Source: Cyanobacteria bacterium SZAS LIN-3
GTDB lineage: Bacteria; Cyanobacteriota; Vampirovibrionia; Obscuribacterales; Obscuribacteraceae
Reading direction: 5' to 3'
DNA: 64,000 bases
Assembly (NCBI GenBank): GCA_018266215.1
Contig: JAFEAV010000022.1
Span: forward strand, 16,312 to 80,311
Position 1 is the stretch's first letter, and each line of letters starts with the position of its first letter. This document shows positions 15,626 to 26,300 of the stretch, in pieces. Made by a program: the position numbers and the translations under genes. The notes below the pieces were generated by a model. It made no database searches. It was not told the origin of the DNA and saw only the letters and a program-made list of their open reading frames with translations.

Positions 15626-16588
15626 ATGCGCAGGCTCGCCGCTATCGCCGTCGGCCTCGCTCTTGCAACAGGATCTGCACTGGGTCTTGAGCCCCTTTCC
15701 GTCAACTACGACACCATGACCTCTGAATACAACAGGGGCGACTATCTCATGGCCGAAGAGATTGGTCGGCGCATCCTCACCGTCCAACCGAGCAATCTTG
15801 GGGTCCACTACCTGCTCGGCAATATTCACGTCCGTTACGGCCGCTATGACCAGGCCATGGCTGAATATAAATACTGCGTCCAGCACGGTTCCGGCTCGCA
15901 AATCGGCAAAAATTCCGAACGAGCTCTGGAGCAGATAAGCAAACACCGCAATCAGCAAGAAACAGATAAAAGCCCTACAGCTGACACCACCCGCGGTGTC
16001 GCATCCCCGCTGCCGCCGACCGGCCCGGCAGCGCAAGCCGAGAGCCCGGACAAAGTTGACCTGCAAACCCTGGAATACAAAGAGCGCTTGCTCAAGGAAG
16101 GCGCCGACTTGATTGCGGCAAACAGGGTTAAACTGCAAAGACAAATAGAAGCTATTCAGCGCCAGGCCGAGCAGGCCATAGACGATCTCGACGACGACTT
16201 GAACGGAAACGGCCGCGGCGGGCCACCGGGACACATGCAGGAAAAACAACGTCTGCAAAGCAATGCCGCCGAACGCATCAAGTCACTCAAGGAAAACGCC
16301 GCCGCAGAAGAGCAGAAAATCACCGCTTACTACCAGGCGCAGGTAGATGCAATAACCGCCAGAAAAGGCGATCTCAGCTCGCAAACAAGCCGGGGCAATG
16401 GGGATGTGCGGCTGGAGCAAAAAGGCAGCGGATTGTTTGTGCGCAACTACATCAACTACCACGGCGAACTGCCGCCGCCTCCCCCTATTCCCGAATTGCA
16501 AGCAACAGCCAGAGGCTTGCAGCCTGCGTCGGCCAGGGCCAGGTCAAAATCAAAAACCAGTAAACACACCGGAGCAACGGGCAAATGA
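15626..16588 (+). CDS. Secreted TPR and coiled-coil protein
   Basis: A signal peptide (residues 1-20, LALATGSALG) is followed by TPR-like helices (YNRGDYLMAEEIGRRIL; YLLGNIHVRYGRYDQAMAEY), a Pro/Ala linker, a charged coiled-coil (about residues 150-245) and a basic Pro-rich tail. The first 120 residues align well with the N-terminus of the 621-residue protein encoded two genes downstream (RRILTVQPSNLGVHYLLGNI versus REILRKDPTNLDVRYLLGNI). Its stop overlaps the next start (ATGA), so it is made together with the PDZ-VWA protein. The two probably form one periplasmic or surface assembly, equivalent to the fused paralogue. Confidence 0.85.
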   Translation: MRRLAAIAVGLALATGSALGLEPLSVNYDTMTSEYNRGDYLMAEEIGRRILTVQPSNLGVHYLLGNIHVRYGRYDQAMAEYKYCVQHGSGSQIGKNSERALEQISKHRNQQETDKSPTADTTRGVASPLPPTGPAAQAESPDKVDLQTLEYKERLLKEGADLIAANRVKLQRQIEAIQRQAEQAIDDLDDDLNGNGRGGPPGHMQEKQRLQSNAAERIKSLKENAAAEEQKITAYYQAQVDAITARKGDLSSQTSRGNGDVRLEQKGSGLFVRNYINYHGELPPPPPIPELQATARGLQPASARARSKSKTSKHTGATGK

Positions 16589-17772
16589 GCGGCGCCAGAC
16601 ACAAAAAAACAGCGTTGTTCTGTATATCCTCGTTAGCCGCGTCCTGGCTCAGCGCCTCCGGCCCAGGGTCTTGCAAGCCCGCACCGACTCAGTCCACAGC
16701 CGTCGGCAACGCCTCCAGCGTTCGCCTTTACGGCCAGGTCAATGTCATGTTCAGCGCCTGCGCCAATGCCGGTGTGCAGATTGCCTCCACCACCCTGCCG
16801 GCTCGCATAGAAAAAGTGCGCATGGGCTCGCCGGCCTTTTATGCCGGTCTGCAGGACAACGATGTAATCATCAAAGGCACACTCAACAACAACAATCTGG
16901 CCCTGGTGATCCGACGCGGTGCAGCCATCTACGGCGTCAATCTAGCCACCGAAGCAGGCAGCGGCGAAACGACGGCGGCTGCAACCAATCGCGCCGCCGG
17001 CCCGGGCAAGACCACGCTCAGTACGGGCACCACAGCAAGCCAGACCAGCGATCCGGCCTGGAAAAAGCTGCAAACCTACGACATAGTAATGCTCATCGAT
17101 CAGTCAGGATCCATGAGCGATCCGGTCAATACCGCCGGTCTGACAAAATGGGACTGGTGCAGCAATCAATTGACCTCATTCGCTTCCCAGGCTCTAAAAA
17201 ATACCGGTCGCCGCTTCACCATCGTCACTTTCAACGGCAACTATGAGCTGCGTCGCAACTGTGCCGCAGAAGAAGTGCAACAGACATTTACGCGCAACAG
17301 ACCGGGCGGGGCAACCGATCTGGCCACCCCGCTGGATTTTGTCCTCAATGATTATATGAGCGGCGCTCGGACAAACCCGCTGCTGGTGGTAGTTTTGACC
17401 GACGGCGAACCGGCGGCGCCGGAGCTGGTGCAACAGTGCATAATCGATACGACCAGGCGCATGTCATCGCCCGAACAAATCAAGATCGTATTTTTCGAAA
17501 TAGGTGACGACGCCGACGGAAGAGCCCTGATCCGCATGCTGGATGCCGGGCTCCTGGGTCAGGGCGCGCGCTACGACATCGTCGAAGCTAATTCCTTCGA
17601 GCGCTTGCAGCAACTGGGGCTCAAATCGGCCCTGTACGACACCTTCAATCACAACTTCCAGACAAGCCTGAGGGTATCGCCCACTAACAGCTTGCAGGCT
17701 GAGCTGGAACTGGTGCGCCGGCAGTTGGAGGACGCCCGGGCGCGTAATGCCCAAAATCCGGGCAACCGCTAA
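16585..17772 (+). CDS. Secreted PDZ-like and VWA-domain protein with intact MIDAS
   Basis: After an N-terminal signal (Cys30 could be a lipid site, but the lipobox is poor), residues about 45-125 form a PDZ-like unit (VRMGSPAFYAGLQDNDVII). Residues about 163-370 form a von Willebrand A domain. The metal site is complete: D172-Q-S174-G-S176, T244 in GGATD and D273 in LTDGE. Such domains bind protein partners through a metal ion. The segment GLTKWDWC after the MIDAS loop recurs in the next gene and appears to be a signature of this small family. A coiled end closes the protein. It is translationally coupled to the TPR gene before it. Confidence 0.85.
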   Translation: MSGARHKKTALFCISSLAASWLSASGPGSCKPAPTQSTAVGNASSVRLYGQVNVMFSACANAGVQIASTTLPARIEKVRMGSPAFYAGLQDNDVIIKGTLNNNNLALVIRRGAAIYGVNLATEAGSGETTAAATNRAAGPGKTTLSTGTTASQTSDPAWKKLQTYDIVMLIDQSGSMSDPVNTAGLTKWDWCSNQLTSFASQALKNTGRRFTIVTFNGNYELRRNCAAEEVQQTFTRNRPGGATDLATPLDFVLNDYMSGARTNPLLVVVLTDGEPAAPELVQQCIIDTTRRMSSPEQIKIVFFEIGDDADGRALIRMLDAGLLGQGARYDIVEANSFERLQQLGLKSALYDTFNHNFQTSLRVSPTNSLQAELELVRRQLEDARARNAQNPGNR

Positions 17773-17781
17773 AATGAACCT

Positions 17782-19647
17782 ATGAACAAAGGGCCGGCCA
17801 AAATGTCTGAGCGCATGCGGCAACTCCAGGCGGGAGTGGCAATTTCGTCCGGCCTGCTAATCAATCTCAATGCCGGCCTCTCCGCCCTGGCGGCAACTGC
17901 CGACAGCGACATCCAGCAAATGTCGCGACAGTACAAGCTCGGTCGCTATGTCCTGGCGGAAAACCTCGGCCGCGAAATCCTGCGCAAGGACCCGACCAAC
18001 CTCGATGTGCGCTATCTGCTGGGAAATATCTACTACAAGCTCGATGACATCAGTGCGGCACGAGATCAGTACTCGTACTGCGTCAATCAGTCCAGACAAA
18101 CGCATCGCAATCTTGCCGCCGCTCGACTGGCCGGCGCCGCGCTGGACCGCATGGCAAGCGGCACCACAAGCAACACAACGGATGCGTCAGCGCCATCGAC
18201 TGCGGCGGGCCCGACAATGAATGTATCACCGGCCGTCCTGAAAGAGGCCGAATCCATACTGCAAAAAGCCGATGCCGACTTGCTTTTCAAAAGACGACAA
18301 CTGGAGACGGTCGTCGGCCACACCGAAGAATTTGCCCGCTCGCGCATAAAAGAGATACCGCTAAACACCATCCACAGGCGCATGAGCGCCTTCTCCGGTA
18401 TACAGGCCTCGCGCGACAACGAAGACTATTTCACCGCCCCCAACCACGACCGCCCGGGCGAAATCGCCCAGATCAGAGCGACCGAAACAGCCAAAATCAA
18501 CAAACTAATTGAGGAATACAACACCCAGACGGCGGCCATAATCGCAGCGGCGATGAAGCAGGTCGACGCACTGCTGGGCGCGCAGTATTGCCCCACCGGC
18601 ACAACAGGGGAACAATCGCCGGCGGCGCCTCAACAATCAGGCGCCCGAGCGGAAAAGACAATCGACGCCTTCACCGCCTGCGGTATCACAACCCGACACC
18701 TGCAGGCTGGACACAAAGTCATTGTCGTGGCCACAGGATCGGCCGCGCATCGAGCCGGCCTTGCCACCGACGACATAATCGAGCAATCCACTTTCATCCC
18801 CGCAGCGGACCTGCTCAAGGTGACGATCAAACGCGGGGACAAGCATTATTCTCTGACGATGCACCCCGATGCCGCCTCCCTGGCCAGCCAGAAGCGCACC
18901 GGGAAGAAAACTGCCGTGGCAAGCAAACCCAGCAGTAGCGAGCAGGCCTGGGCCAGGATAAAAGACTCGGACATCATTTTTGTCCAGGACATGTCCTCCA
19001 ATATGGCCAGCCCTCTGGGCGACACAGGCCTGCAAAAATGGGACTGGTGCGCCGCACGCATTCTGGATTTTGCCGATTCAATATCCAAAAACAACAGCAA
19101 GTATTTTGGTTTGATGCAATGCTACCAGTACGCCTTCAACTCCTACAAAGACCTCTCCGTGCCGGCCTTGAAGCAACTCCTGGCCAATTCCATTGCCATG
19201 GAGTCGGCCGTTCTGACAGCGCCCTTACAGCAACTGGCCTACGACCACCTGACCACAACCAACGCCAAACCGCTTCTCATCCTCGTTTTTACCACCGGCA
19301 AACAAGAACGCGGCGACGCCCTGGAAGCGGCAATCAAAACGATCCTGGACCACGTAAAAAGCCCGGATCAAGCACGTTTGATATTCTTCCAGATAGGCGA
19401 AGATCCAGTCGGCACGGCCACCTTGAAAATGCTCGACCAGGACCTTACCTACGCAGGATACAAGTACGACATAGTCGACTGGGTAAAATTTGAAGACCTG
19501 CAAACCCTGGGCCTGAGCCGGGCCATACTGGAAGCCTACGAATCGCCCCGCGATCCGGGGACAACCCAGATACCGCCAAAGCCGATGATTCTCAGCGATC
19601 GATTAGCCGCTATCCGCAAGCAGGCAGCAGCCCTGGCGAAAAATTGA
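17782..19647 (+). CDS. Secreted TPR-PDZ-VWA fusion protein with degenerate MIDAS
   Basis: This 621-residue protein joins in one chain what the two preceding genes encode separately: a signal region, TPR helices (about 47-125), a coiled-coil (about 150-265), a PDZ-like unit (about 298-360) and a VWA domain (about 396-590). The VWA metal site is lost: DQSGS becomes D403-MSSN and LTDGE becomes FTTGK. The shared GLQKWDWC motif remains (416-423). It therefore cannot coordinate metal in the normal way and may act as a structural or regulatory partner. The start is ATG 17782, 9 bp after the previous stop; ATG 17803 is an alternative. Confidence 0.85.
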   Translation: MNKGPAKMSERMRQLQAGVAISSGLLINLNAGLSALAATADSDIQQMSRQYKLGRYVLAENLGREILRKDPTNLDVRYLLGNIYYKLDDISAARDQYSYCVNQSRQTHRNLAAARLAGAALDRMASGTTSNTTDASAPSTAAGPTMNVSPAVLKEAESILQKADADLLFKRRQLETVVGHTEEFARSRIKEIPLNTIHRRMSAFSGIQASRDNEDYFTAPNHDRPGEIAQIRATETAKINKLIEEYNTQTAAIIAAAMKQVDALLGAQYCPTGTTGEQSPAAPQQSGARAEKTIDAFTACGITTRHLQAGHKVIVVATGSAAHRAGLATDDIIEQSTFIPAADLLKVTIKRGDKHYSLTMHPDAASLASQKRTGKKTAVASKPSSSEQAWARIKDSDIIFVQDMSSNMASPLGDTGLQKWDWCAARILDFADSISKNNSKYFGLMQCYQYAFNSYKDLSVPALKQLLANSIAMESAVLTAPLQQLAYDHLTTTNAKPLLILVFTTGKQERGDALEAAIKTILDHVKSPDQARLIFFQIGEDPVGTATLKMLDQDLTYAGYKYDIVDWVKFEDLQTLGLSRAILEAYESPRDPGTTQIPPKPMILSDRLAAIRKQAAALAKN

Positions 19648-19810
19648 AAATGTTCCCGAGCGCGCCTTAAACTTTCTCCAGGTGCAAATCTGCCGGAACG
19701 GGTGTATAGTGCTGCCTACAAACCTTATCGGTAACTCAGCCGACTCTCGCTGATTCTCACCGCCTGTCCCCCATCCTCGTTTTTAAATCAACCCCAGCCA
19801 TGGAGCGTGC

Positions 19811-20620
19811 ATGCACGAAAACCTCCTGCGGGCCCTGCACACATTGGATCTGGCCCCCGGCGCCAGCCTCTCCGAAATAGTCGCCCGCTTCCGTCAACTC
19901 ACCAAAGTCTGGCACCCAGACAAGTTTTTAAACCCAAACGAAAAATCCCTGGCCGAACACAAACTGAAAGAAATCATCGCCGCAAAAGAGCTGCTGCAAG
20001 CTCACTACACCAGCGGAAATCACACAAATGGACCTCAATGTCTCTGCTGGGGTGCGCCACCGCCTCCTCCCGAGCGTCCCCCCGAGGCGCATTCCGAGCG
20101 TCCTTCCGAGCCTCCGGGTGAAGATCCGCTCCCTCCACCGCGGACCAAAGCGCCGCCTCCGCAGGAACCCGCCTGGGACTGGGCCGCCGACCTGGCAAAA
20201 TTTCTGGATCTGGGCCCGTTGAGTGCCGGCGAACCACCCTGGATGGAAACCTTTCGCCGCCTGTGCGAAAGCATCACCGGCAAACACCCGGGTGACACCG
20301 CCCTCGAATACTTCCAAAAGCCGCCCTCCTTCACAAAGGACCGAAAACGCAGGTCCCTGCTGATTGGCGTCTTCATCCTGGTAGCCTTCGATACAATCGC
20401 CCTCAAAATCGATCCCAATGCCTTCGGCCCGGCAAAGCCCACGGTCCCGGCCCCCGCCGCGCCACCGGCCACAGCCCCGACACCAGCGAAAAGCCCGAGC
20501 CTGGACTTTGACAGCCCCGAGGAGATCGAAAGCGAAAGGCTCTATTTCGAACAAAAATGGAAGGAACGGGAAGACTTGCTGCGGCGCATCAGACCCGGAT
20601 ACAAGCCTTCAGACGGTTAA
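19811..20620 (+). CDS. J-domain protein with proline-rich linker and one membrane segment
   Basis: Residues 4-68 form a J-domain with the diagnostic HPD at 35-37 (TKVWHPDKF) and the basic helix before it. J-domains stimulate DnaK-type ATPases. There follow a Pro/Glu-rich linker (about 80-125), a helical domain, one membrane helix (RRSLLIGVFILVAFDTIAL, about 178-197), a second Pro/Ala linker and a charged C-terminal helix. The likely topology places the J-domain in the cytoplasm and the C-terminus outside. It is not a DnaJ/CbpA orthologue, since zinc fingers and client domains are missing. It is 34 bp ahead of the glycosyltransferase gene and may recruit DnaK to the membrane. Confidence 0.82.
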   Translation: MHENLLRALHTLDLAPGASLSEIVARFRQLTKVWHPDKFLNPNEKSLAEHKLKEIIAAKELLQAHYTSGNHTNGPQCLCWGAPPPPPERPPEAHSERPSEPPGEDPLPPPRTKAPPPQEPAWDWAADLAKFLDLGPLSAGEPPWMETFRRLCESITGKHPGDTALEYFQKPPSFTKDRKRRSLLIGVFILVAFDTIALKIDPNAFGPAKPTVPAPAAPPATAPTPAKSPSLDFDSPEEIESERLYFEQKWKEREDLLRRIRPGYKPSDG

Positions 20621-20654
20621 TGCCTCAGCCCCCCGCCGGTGCTAATATGAGCCC

Positions 20655-22655
20655 GTGGAAAGCCAAAAGGCCCCTGAGGCAACTGACATCACGAGCAATA
20701 CGACGCAGAGCCGCACAAAAAGCGAGCTCGCTCCGTGGATCGTATTGGCGCTGGCCTGCGGCGGACTCTACTTCAACTGCCTGGGCAGCTGGGCCTTCAC
20801 CGACCCGGGAGAAAGCTACTACACCGAAGCCGCGCGCGAAATGCTCGAATGCGGCGACTGGATCGTGCCCCACCTCAACTACCAGATCTATTTTTCCAAA
20901 CCGATTTTGACTTTCTGGCTCATCGCCGCCAGCTACAAACTATTTGGCATCAGCGAACTGGCAGCTCGACTGCCTTTTGCCATCGTCGCCACTGCAACGA
21001 TATTTACCACCTACGCCGGAGCAAAAAAACTATTCGGAGCGAAACCGGCTCTCCTTGGGGCACTCATCGCCGCAGGCTCGCCGCTGGCGGTTGTTTTTTC
21101 CAAAACATCACCGATAGACCTGCTATTTTGCGCCGCGCTCAACCTGGCCGTAGTGGCCTTCGCCATGTCGGTCTTTGCCGGCTCCCTGCCCTGGGCCTGC
21201 GCACTCTGGGCCGCCCTGGGTATCGCAGTGCTGACCAAGGGCCCCGCCGGACTTGTCCTGTTTGGCCTTGGCACAGCGCTATTCTTGCTTCTAGAGAAGC
21301 CCACTCTCAAAACCCTGGGCAACTGGTTTATGGCCACCAGACCGGCCCTTGGCGCTCTAATTTTTGCCGCCGTTACGGTCCCCTGGTATTATGGCGTCTG
21401 GAAAGCCACCAAGGGCCTCTTCCTCGAAGTCTTTTTCATCTACGAAAATCTGGCGCGCCTGCAGGGCAAAACAAATCTGCTTAAAAGTTCCTGGTTTTTC
21501 TTCATCCCCGTACTCGCGTACGGCCTCGCTCCCTGGTCGCTGATACTGGCGCAGGTGGTGAAAGTGACCTTTGGCGATGTGATCGCCGAGCGCTGGTTTG
21601 GCGGCGGCCGCCTCACCTTTAGATCCACATACCGCCCACACATGCGGGCCGCGGCAACAGCCGTCGAAGGAGCAAAGAAAGCTTCCCCAGTTCTGCCCCA
21701 GGATGAAATCGAACGTCTGAGCGTTTACTATCTATCAAGCTGGTGCCTGGCAGTATTCCTTTTCTTCAGCATCTCAAAGACCCAACTGCCAACCTACATC
21801 CAGCCAATCATCACCCCACTGGCACTGCTTACGGCGGTGACAATCACCAAACTTTTCGACAGCCAGAGCGGCGATGACGCCAAACTTGCCGACAAACTAA
21901 AATACGATGCAAAATGGGTGAACATTTTCACCAAGATCTGCGCCGGCCTCAGCTGCGCCGCAGCGGCCGCCTGTCTGGTCGCCTCGGTCATGCCCTTCAT
22001 GCCGTTCTATCTTCCGCAGCGCATACTCTTTGCCGCAGCCGGAATACTGACCACCATCGGCGCCGTCGTGCAAATCAAACGGATCAAAGCCGGAGAGACG
22101 GTCGACGCACTGATTGCCCATGCCTGCACAATAGCCGCGCTTACCAGCTTCCTCACCCCGGCCATCTTCCAGATAGAAGCGCATTTCCGCCAGGACAATA
22201 TGGTCAGCCTGGCGCGGCGGCTCAAGGACAGCAAGGAAGAAGTGGCGCTGTTTGGCACCTACATGCCCTCGGCCATGTACTACATGCAACGACCGGTGGA
22301 CTACATGTCGGAAGTAGCGCAATTTACAGCCGTCAAAGAACCGATTCTCATCGACGATTTTACCTACGGCCCGACCCGCTCCGGCAGGCGCCAGCTCATC
22401 CTCGGCGACGACAAGCACATGGCACAGTTTAAACAGCGCCCGGAATTGCGCTTGAAAGAGATTGCTCGAAAGGGCGACTGGGCAATATATGATCTGGCAA
22501 ACGGCTTTGCCGAGCGCCCGAGGAAACTTGAAGAGACCTTCAAATTTCTCAAATTCTCCAAGCACTCCTTTACCGACACCGCCGCCTTCGGACCGCTAAC
22601 CGTGCCGCTTGGTGGTGGAGACGCAGAATGGTTCAAATATCGTGGAAAACATTGA
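20655..22655 (+). CDS. ArnT/PMT-like GT-C membrane glycosyltransferase
   Basis: The 666-residue protein has about 12 membrane helices and the GT-C (GT83/GT39-like) signatures: an acidic first periplasmic loop FTDPGESYYTEAAREML with the catalytic-type Asp/Glu, then GDWIVPHLNYQIYFSKPILTFWL, and GISELAARLPFA. The C-terminal soluble part (VALFGTYMPSAMYYMQRPV) is as in ArnT, which moves a sugar from a lipid carrier to lipid A or another envelope acceptor. Sugar and acceptor are unknown here. The start is GTG 20655; no ribosome site is obvious. The preceding J-domain gene is 34 bp away. Confidence 0.9.
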   Translation: MESQKAPEATDITSNTTQSRTKSELAPWIVLALACGGLYFNCLGSWAFTDPGESYYTEAAREMLECGDWIVPHLNYQIYFSKPILTFWLIAASYKLFGISELAARLPFAIVATATIFTTYAGAKKLFGAKPALLGALIAAGSPLAVVFSKTSPIDLLFCAALNLAVVAFAMSVFAGSLPWACALWAALGIAVLTKGPAGLVLFGLGTALFLLLEKPTLKTLGNWFMATRPALGALIFAAVTVPWYYGVWKATKGLFLEVFFIYENLARLQGKTNLLKSSWFFFIPVLAYGLAPWSLILAQVVKVTFGDVIAERWFGGGRLTFRSTYRPHMRAAATAVEGAKKASPVLPQDEIERLSVYYLSSWCLAVFLFFSISKTQLPTYIQPIITPLALLTAVTITKLFDSQSGDDAKLADKLKYDAKWVNIFTKICAGLSCAAAAACLVASVMPFMPFYLPQRILFAAAGILTTIGAVVQIKRIKAGETVDALIAHACTIAALTSFLTPAIFQIEAHFRQDNMVSLARRLKDSKEEVALFGTYMPSAMYYMQRPVDYMSEVAQFTAVKEPILIDDFTYGPTRSGRRQLILGDDKHMAQFKQRPELRLKEIARKGDWAIYDLANGFAERPRKLEETFKFLKFSKHSFTDTAAFGPLTVPLGGGDAEWFKYRGKH

Positions 22656-23316
22656 AGACTACCTGAGAGCAAAAGACTGGAAATACACTTTTGAAGCCAT
22701 GGAGGGCAGCGAAAGCGGCTATTCATGGATGAAAACAAAAGACATGATGATCGATCCGCTGTCGGCAGTCACTCATCCGGAGCAGTTCAAAATAGTCATT
22801 TTGGACTACGCCCAGGGACCGGGGGCGGAAGCGTTCGGCAATAAAGCCGGCTGGACGAAAGTCGGTGATTACGCCTTCAGTCCCGTTTACAGGACACTGC
22901 CGGATCTGCCTCTGCACGAAGCAATCTACATGATGTACGATCCGCGCGAAGCACCGGATATGGAGTCACTGATCGGCAAGCATCAACTCTATTGCCATCG
23001 CGACATTTTCGAAGAAGAGCTGCCGCTGCTGGCCAATACACTGTCAACACTCAAGGCATTTCTCTACCTGGGCAATACCTATGATTTTGTCTTCCTGGCG
23101 CAGGATCAAACCATGGCCGAGATGAAGAGCAGCGAAGCCTTCCTGAGCCTGCCGGAACGAGCCAGAGAACAGGTCTGCAAGCGGCGAGACCGCATGTGGC
23201 AACAGATAGGCCCGGAAGTAGGTCCCGATCTCTGCATCAACGAAGGCTGCGAACACAAGCGCCTGCAACTAACGCCGCGCTGCTTTATTCATCAAATGCA
23301 AATGCAGGGCAAATAA
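22642..23316 (+). CDS. Hypothetical protein with C-terminal Cys/His cluster
   Basis: The family is not recognised. The product is about 224 residues, soluble, alpha/beta, with helical stretches in the second half. The last 30 residues include C-x4-C-x10-C-x2-H (CINEGC...RCFIH), a possible zinc knuckle. The gene overlaps the end of the glycosyltransferase gene. GTG 22642 (14-bp overlap) is chosen over GTG 22609 (47-bp overlap); neither has a ribosome site, so translational coupling is likely. It converges on the giant exoprotein gene with 11 bp between the stops. Confidence 0.65.
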   Translation: MENIEDYLRAKDWKYTFEAMEGSESGYSWMKTKDMMIDPLSAVTHPEQFKIVILDYAQGPGAEAFGNKAGWTKVGDYAFSPVYRTLPDLPLHEAIYMMYDPREAPDMESLIGKHQLYCHRDIFEEELPLLANTLSTLKAFLYLGNTYDFVFLAQDQTMAEMKSSEAFLSLPERAREQVCKRRDRMWQQIGPEVGPDLCINEGCEHKRLQLTPRCFIHQMQMQGK

Positions 23317-23327
23317 GGCTGGGAGCC

Positions 23328-26300
23328 CTAGCGCGGCGATCCGGCGAAAGCCGTGAGAGCCGGAGCCACTTTATAGCTGTAAGCCTCTCCCGCCTGGCTC
23401 AATTGCATGAGAATGGCGGCAGTCTTAAGCATATTGGCCATCGTCTTGCGAGTCCTGGCGCTGTCGGAGCTGAGTAACTCTTTCACGCCGGGCAAGCCGC
23501 GCACCAGTGACATGATTTCAAAATCAGCCTGGTGCAGTTTGCCGGATCCGTTAAGCGAACGGCTGACCAACTGGCGATAAGCGACGAATTGCGCCGGGTT
23601 CAACTCCTCGAAGGACGCATTCTGCGATCGGGTGATGAACGCACTGCGACCGGGCTTAAGTGCAACTCTGGTAGCGCCATCATTAATCACAACCGCGTCC
23701 TTGCGGTCGTCATGCAAGTTGTAGACGGACAATCCATTATCGCTGGAGACTACGAGAGCAACCGAACCAGCCGCCACAGAAACAGAGCCGAATGGTGTGT
23801 TGACGACGGTGTTCTGCTCGGGAGCCAGGAGACTGACGCCACGCTCGATAGAACGCTCGGCGGAGTTGGACACTCCACCGGAGAGGGTGCGAGCGCCGCC
23901 CGAGCCAGTCAGCGAAGCGGCATACATGCCGGTATTGCTGGATGCAAGAGATGCTAGCCCGGCATCGCTGATAGCGGCGCCACCGGCAAATGCATTGCTC
24001 ACCGAGACATTATTCAGTGCACTGAGGCCGGATACCAGAGTGGTGTTGGCGGGCAACTGCGAGGAGGCGGCAACTACTGTCGGAGCAGTCATCGAAACCT
24101 GGGCCACGGCGGGAGTGGCAAAGAGTGCAGGCGCGCTAGCAGCGCTCAAAGTGACGACGCCTTCGGGCGGGTCGGCGGTTATGACAGTGTTGGCACCAAC
24201 GGAAATCTGCGTAGCCGGTAGAGCTCCGGTGTTGAAGATAAGGTTGCGTGCCAGGCCGTTGTACTTAGCCGTAGGATCGGAAGTGATGCCGTTGGTACCG
24301 AAGAACACGGTAGTGCCATAGCCTTGAACATTTCCTGGCGGAACAGGGAGCGGTCCTGGGACGGGATTTGTCGGCACTGGTCCCAAGACAATATACACAT
24401 TACCCTGGTTAAGATTGGTCTTAGCACCCGAACCATGGATAACAACAGAGCTTCCGATATTGATGTTTTCGGAACCGCCATTGTTATTGTTCTGAAGAGT
24501 GATATTACCGGCCAGAGTGGTCAAGTTAGCCGAATTGCCCACAATCAAATCGCGAGCGCTCGAAGCCACAGTCAGGTCGCCGGTTGTTGTCGCTATATTG
24601 TTGACCGTCACCTTATTAGTGTTAACCGTGGTGTAGTTCACATTCAAGCTGCCGGCACTAAATCCGCCCACAGCAGCACTTCCCACAGTCAGATCGCCGC
24701 CCGTACCAGTGATGGTGAGCGCGCCTTTGACAGAAGCGGAATTGAAGTTAGTGGTCGAGTTGGAATTGACGGTTGCCGTTGAACCGGCAACCAACTTCAC
24801 TGTGGCACCGTTGACCACGGCCGCAGGAGCACTGGTGATCGCACCCTTGGAAGCATTGAGCACAAGGTTGGCCGCGCCGGAACCAATAACCGAATAGTTA
24901 TTGATGGCATTGCCGGACCCGGTGGCGTTAAGAGTAATGTCACCGTCAATGGTGCCGAAGTTGTTCATCGTAACGGCAGTCACCGTACCGGCATTAGCCC
25001 CGGTACCGGATTTGATCACACCGCTCAGACTGTATTGTCCAACGGTGAGCAATCCACCGGATGTGAGTACCAGCTTGTCAGACGCATTGCCTACCTGGCC
25101 GTCTACACTCACCGCGCCTTTCGCATTGATCGTATCGGCTCCGCCATCGATCTTGCCCGTGCTGTTGACGGTGAAAGTCGAGCCGGCTGTAAATGTCATC
25201 GAAGGGGTGACTGAGAGAAGGCCATTAACGACTCCAGCACCACTAGCTTTGATGACGACCGGTTCGACACCCTGCACTACCGCGCCCTTATTGATCGTAA
25301 AGGCAGTAGAGGTGAAGGTATTTGTCAGCCCCGTGGCTACAAGACTATCAACTGTACCGTCAATTGTGGTGGAGCCGGTCGAGGTCAATGCGTAGTTGGC
25401 GGCATTGACTGTGCCCAGGACATCAAGATTTCCGCTGATTTTCATGACCAGATTGTCGGTCTGGACCTTATTAACCAGGTTGAGATTGCCTTTCTGACTG
25501 ATGAAGACACCACCGGTATTGGCACCACCGGTATTGATCGAGAGGTTGGTGGCAGCCGTCTGGACATTGGTCTTAGCCGAACCGATCGCTCCGGCCGAAT
25601 CAAGCTCCACAGACAGGCCTGAGATAACGCCCTTGCCGGAAATACCGCTGCCCTTGGAGTCATCAACCAGGACACTGGCCGTGGCTGCGGTCGTGCCGAC
25701 ATTGGCATTGACAAGCATGCCCTGGGTCGAGCCGCCATTGAGATTGAAGACAATGTCCTCACCGGTGATAGCCCCTCCCACAACTAACGCGTTGCCGGCT
25801 CCAGCTCCACCACCGGTCAGAGTAACGGTAGAGAGCGCACCGGTAGCGTTGATAGCTTTGGTGGTCGTCACCGTCCCTGGCGCGACAACTGTAATGGTGT
25901 TACCCGTAACGACACCGCCAACCGTGACGCCGTTAGTGCCGCCGGTAGCAGTCAGAGCTACGCTGCTCGTGGCAGAAGTTCCTACTGCTCCACCGACATT
26001 CAGCAGCCCGGCAGCAGTCAGAGTGATGGCAGAGCCGCTTATAGCGCCCTTGGTCGTGATGGCACCGGCCGAATTGATAGCGACCTTATTGGAATTGGCC
26101 GTGCCGACCGTGCCGGCCACGTTGATACCACTGGTGGCGTTGGTTGTCGTAAGCGATATATTGCCGCCATTTATTGACTTGCCCACGGTCAAGGCCGTGG
26201 CTGAAGTCGCAGTATCCGTAGCTGTGAAGGTATTGGCGGCCGCAGCCGAACCACTGATGGTCGCGGCGACAGTATCGGTGACGAAGACGCTACCCGCTAC

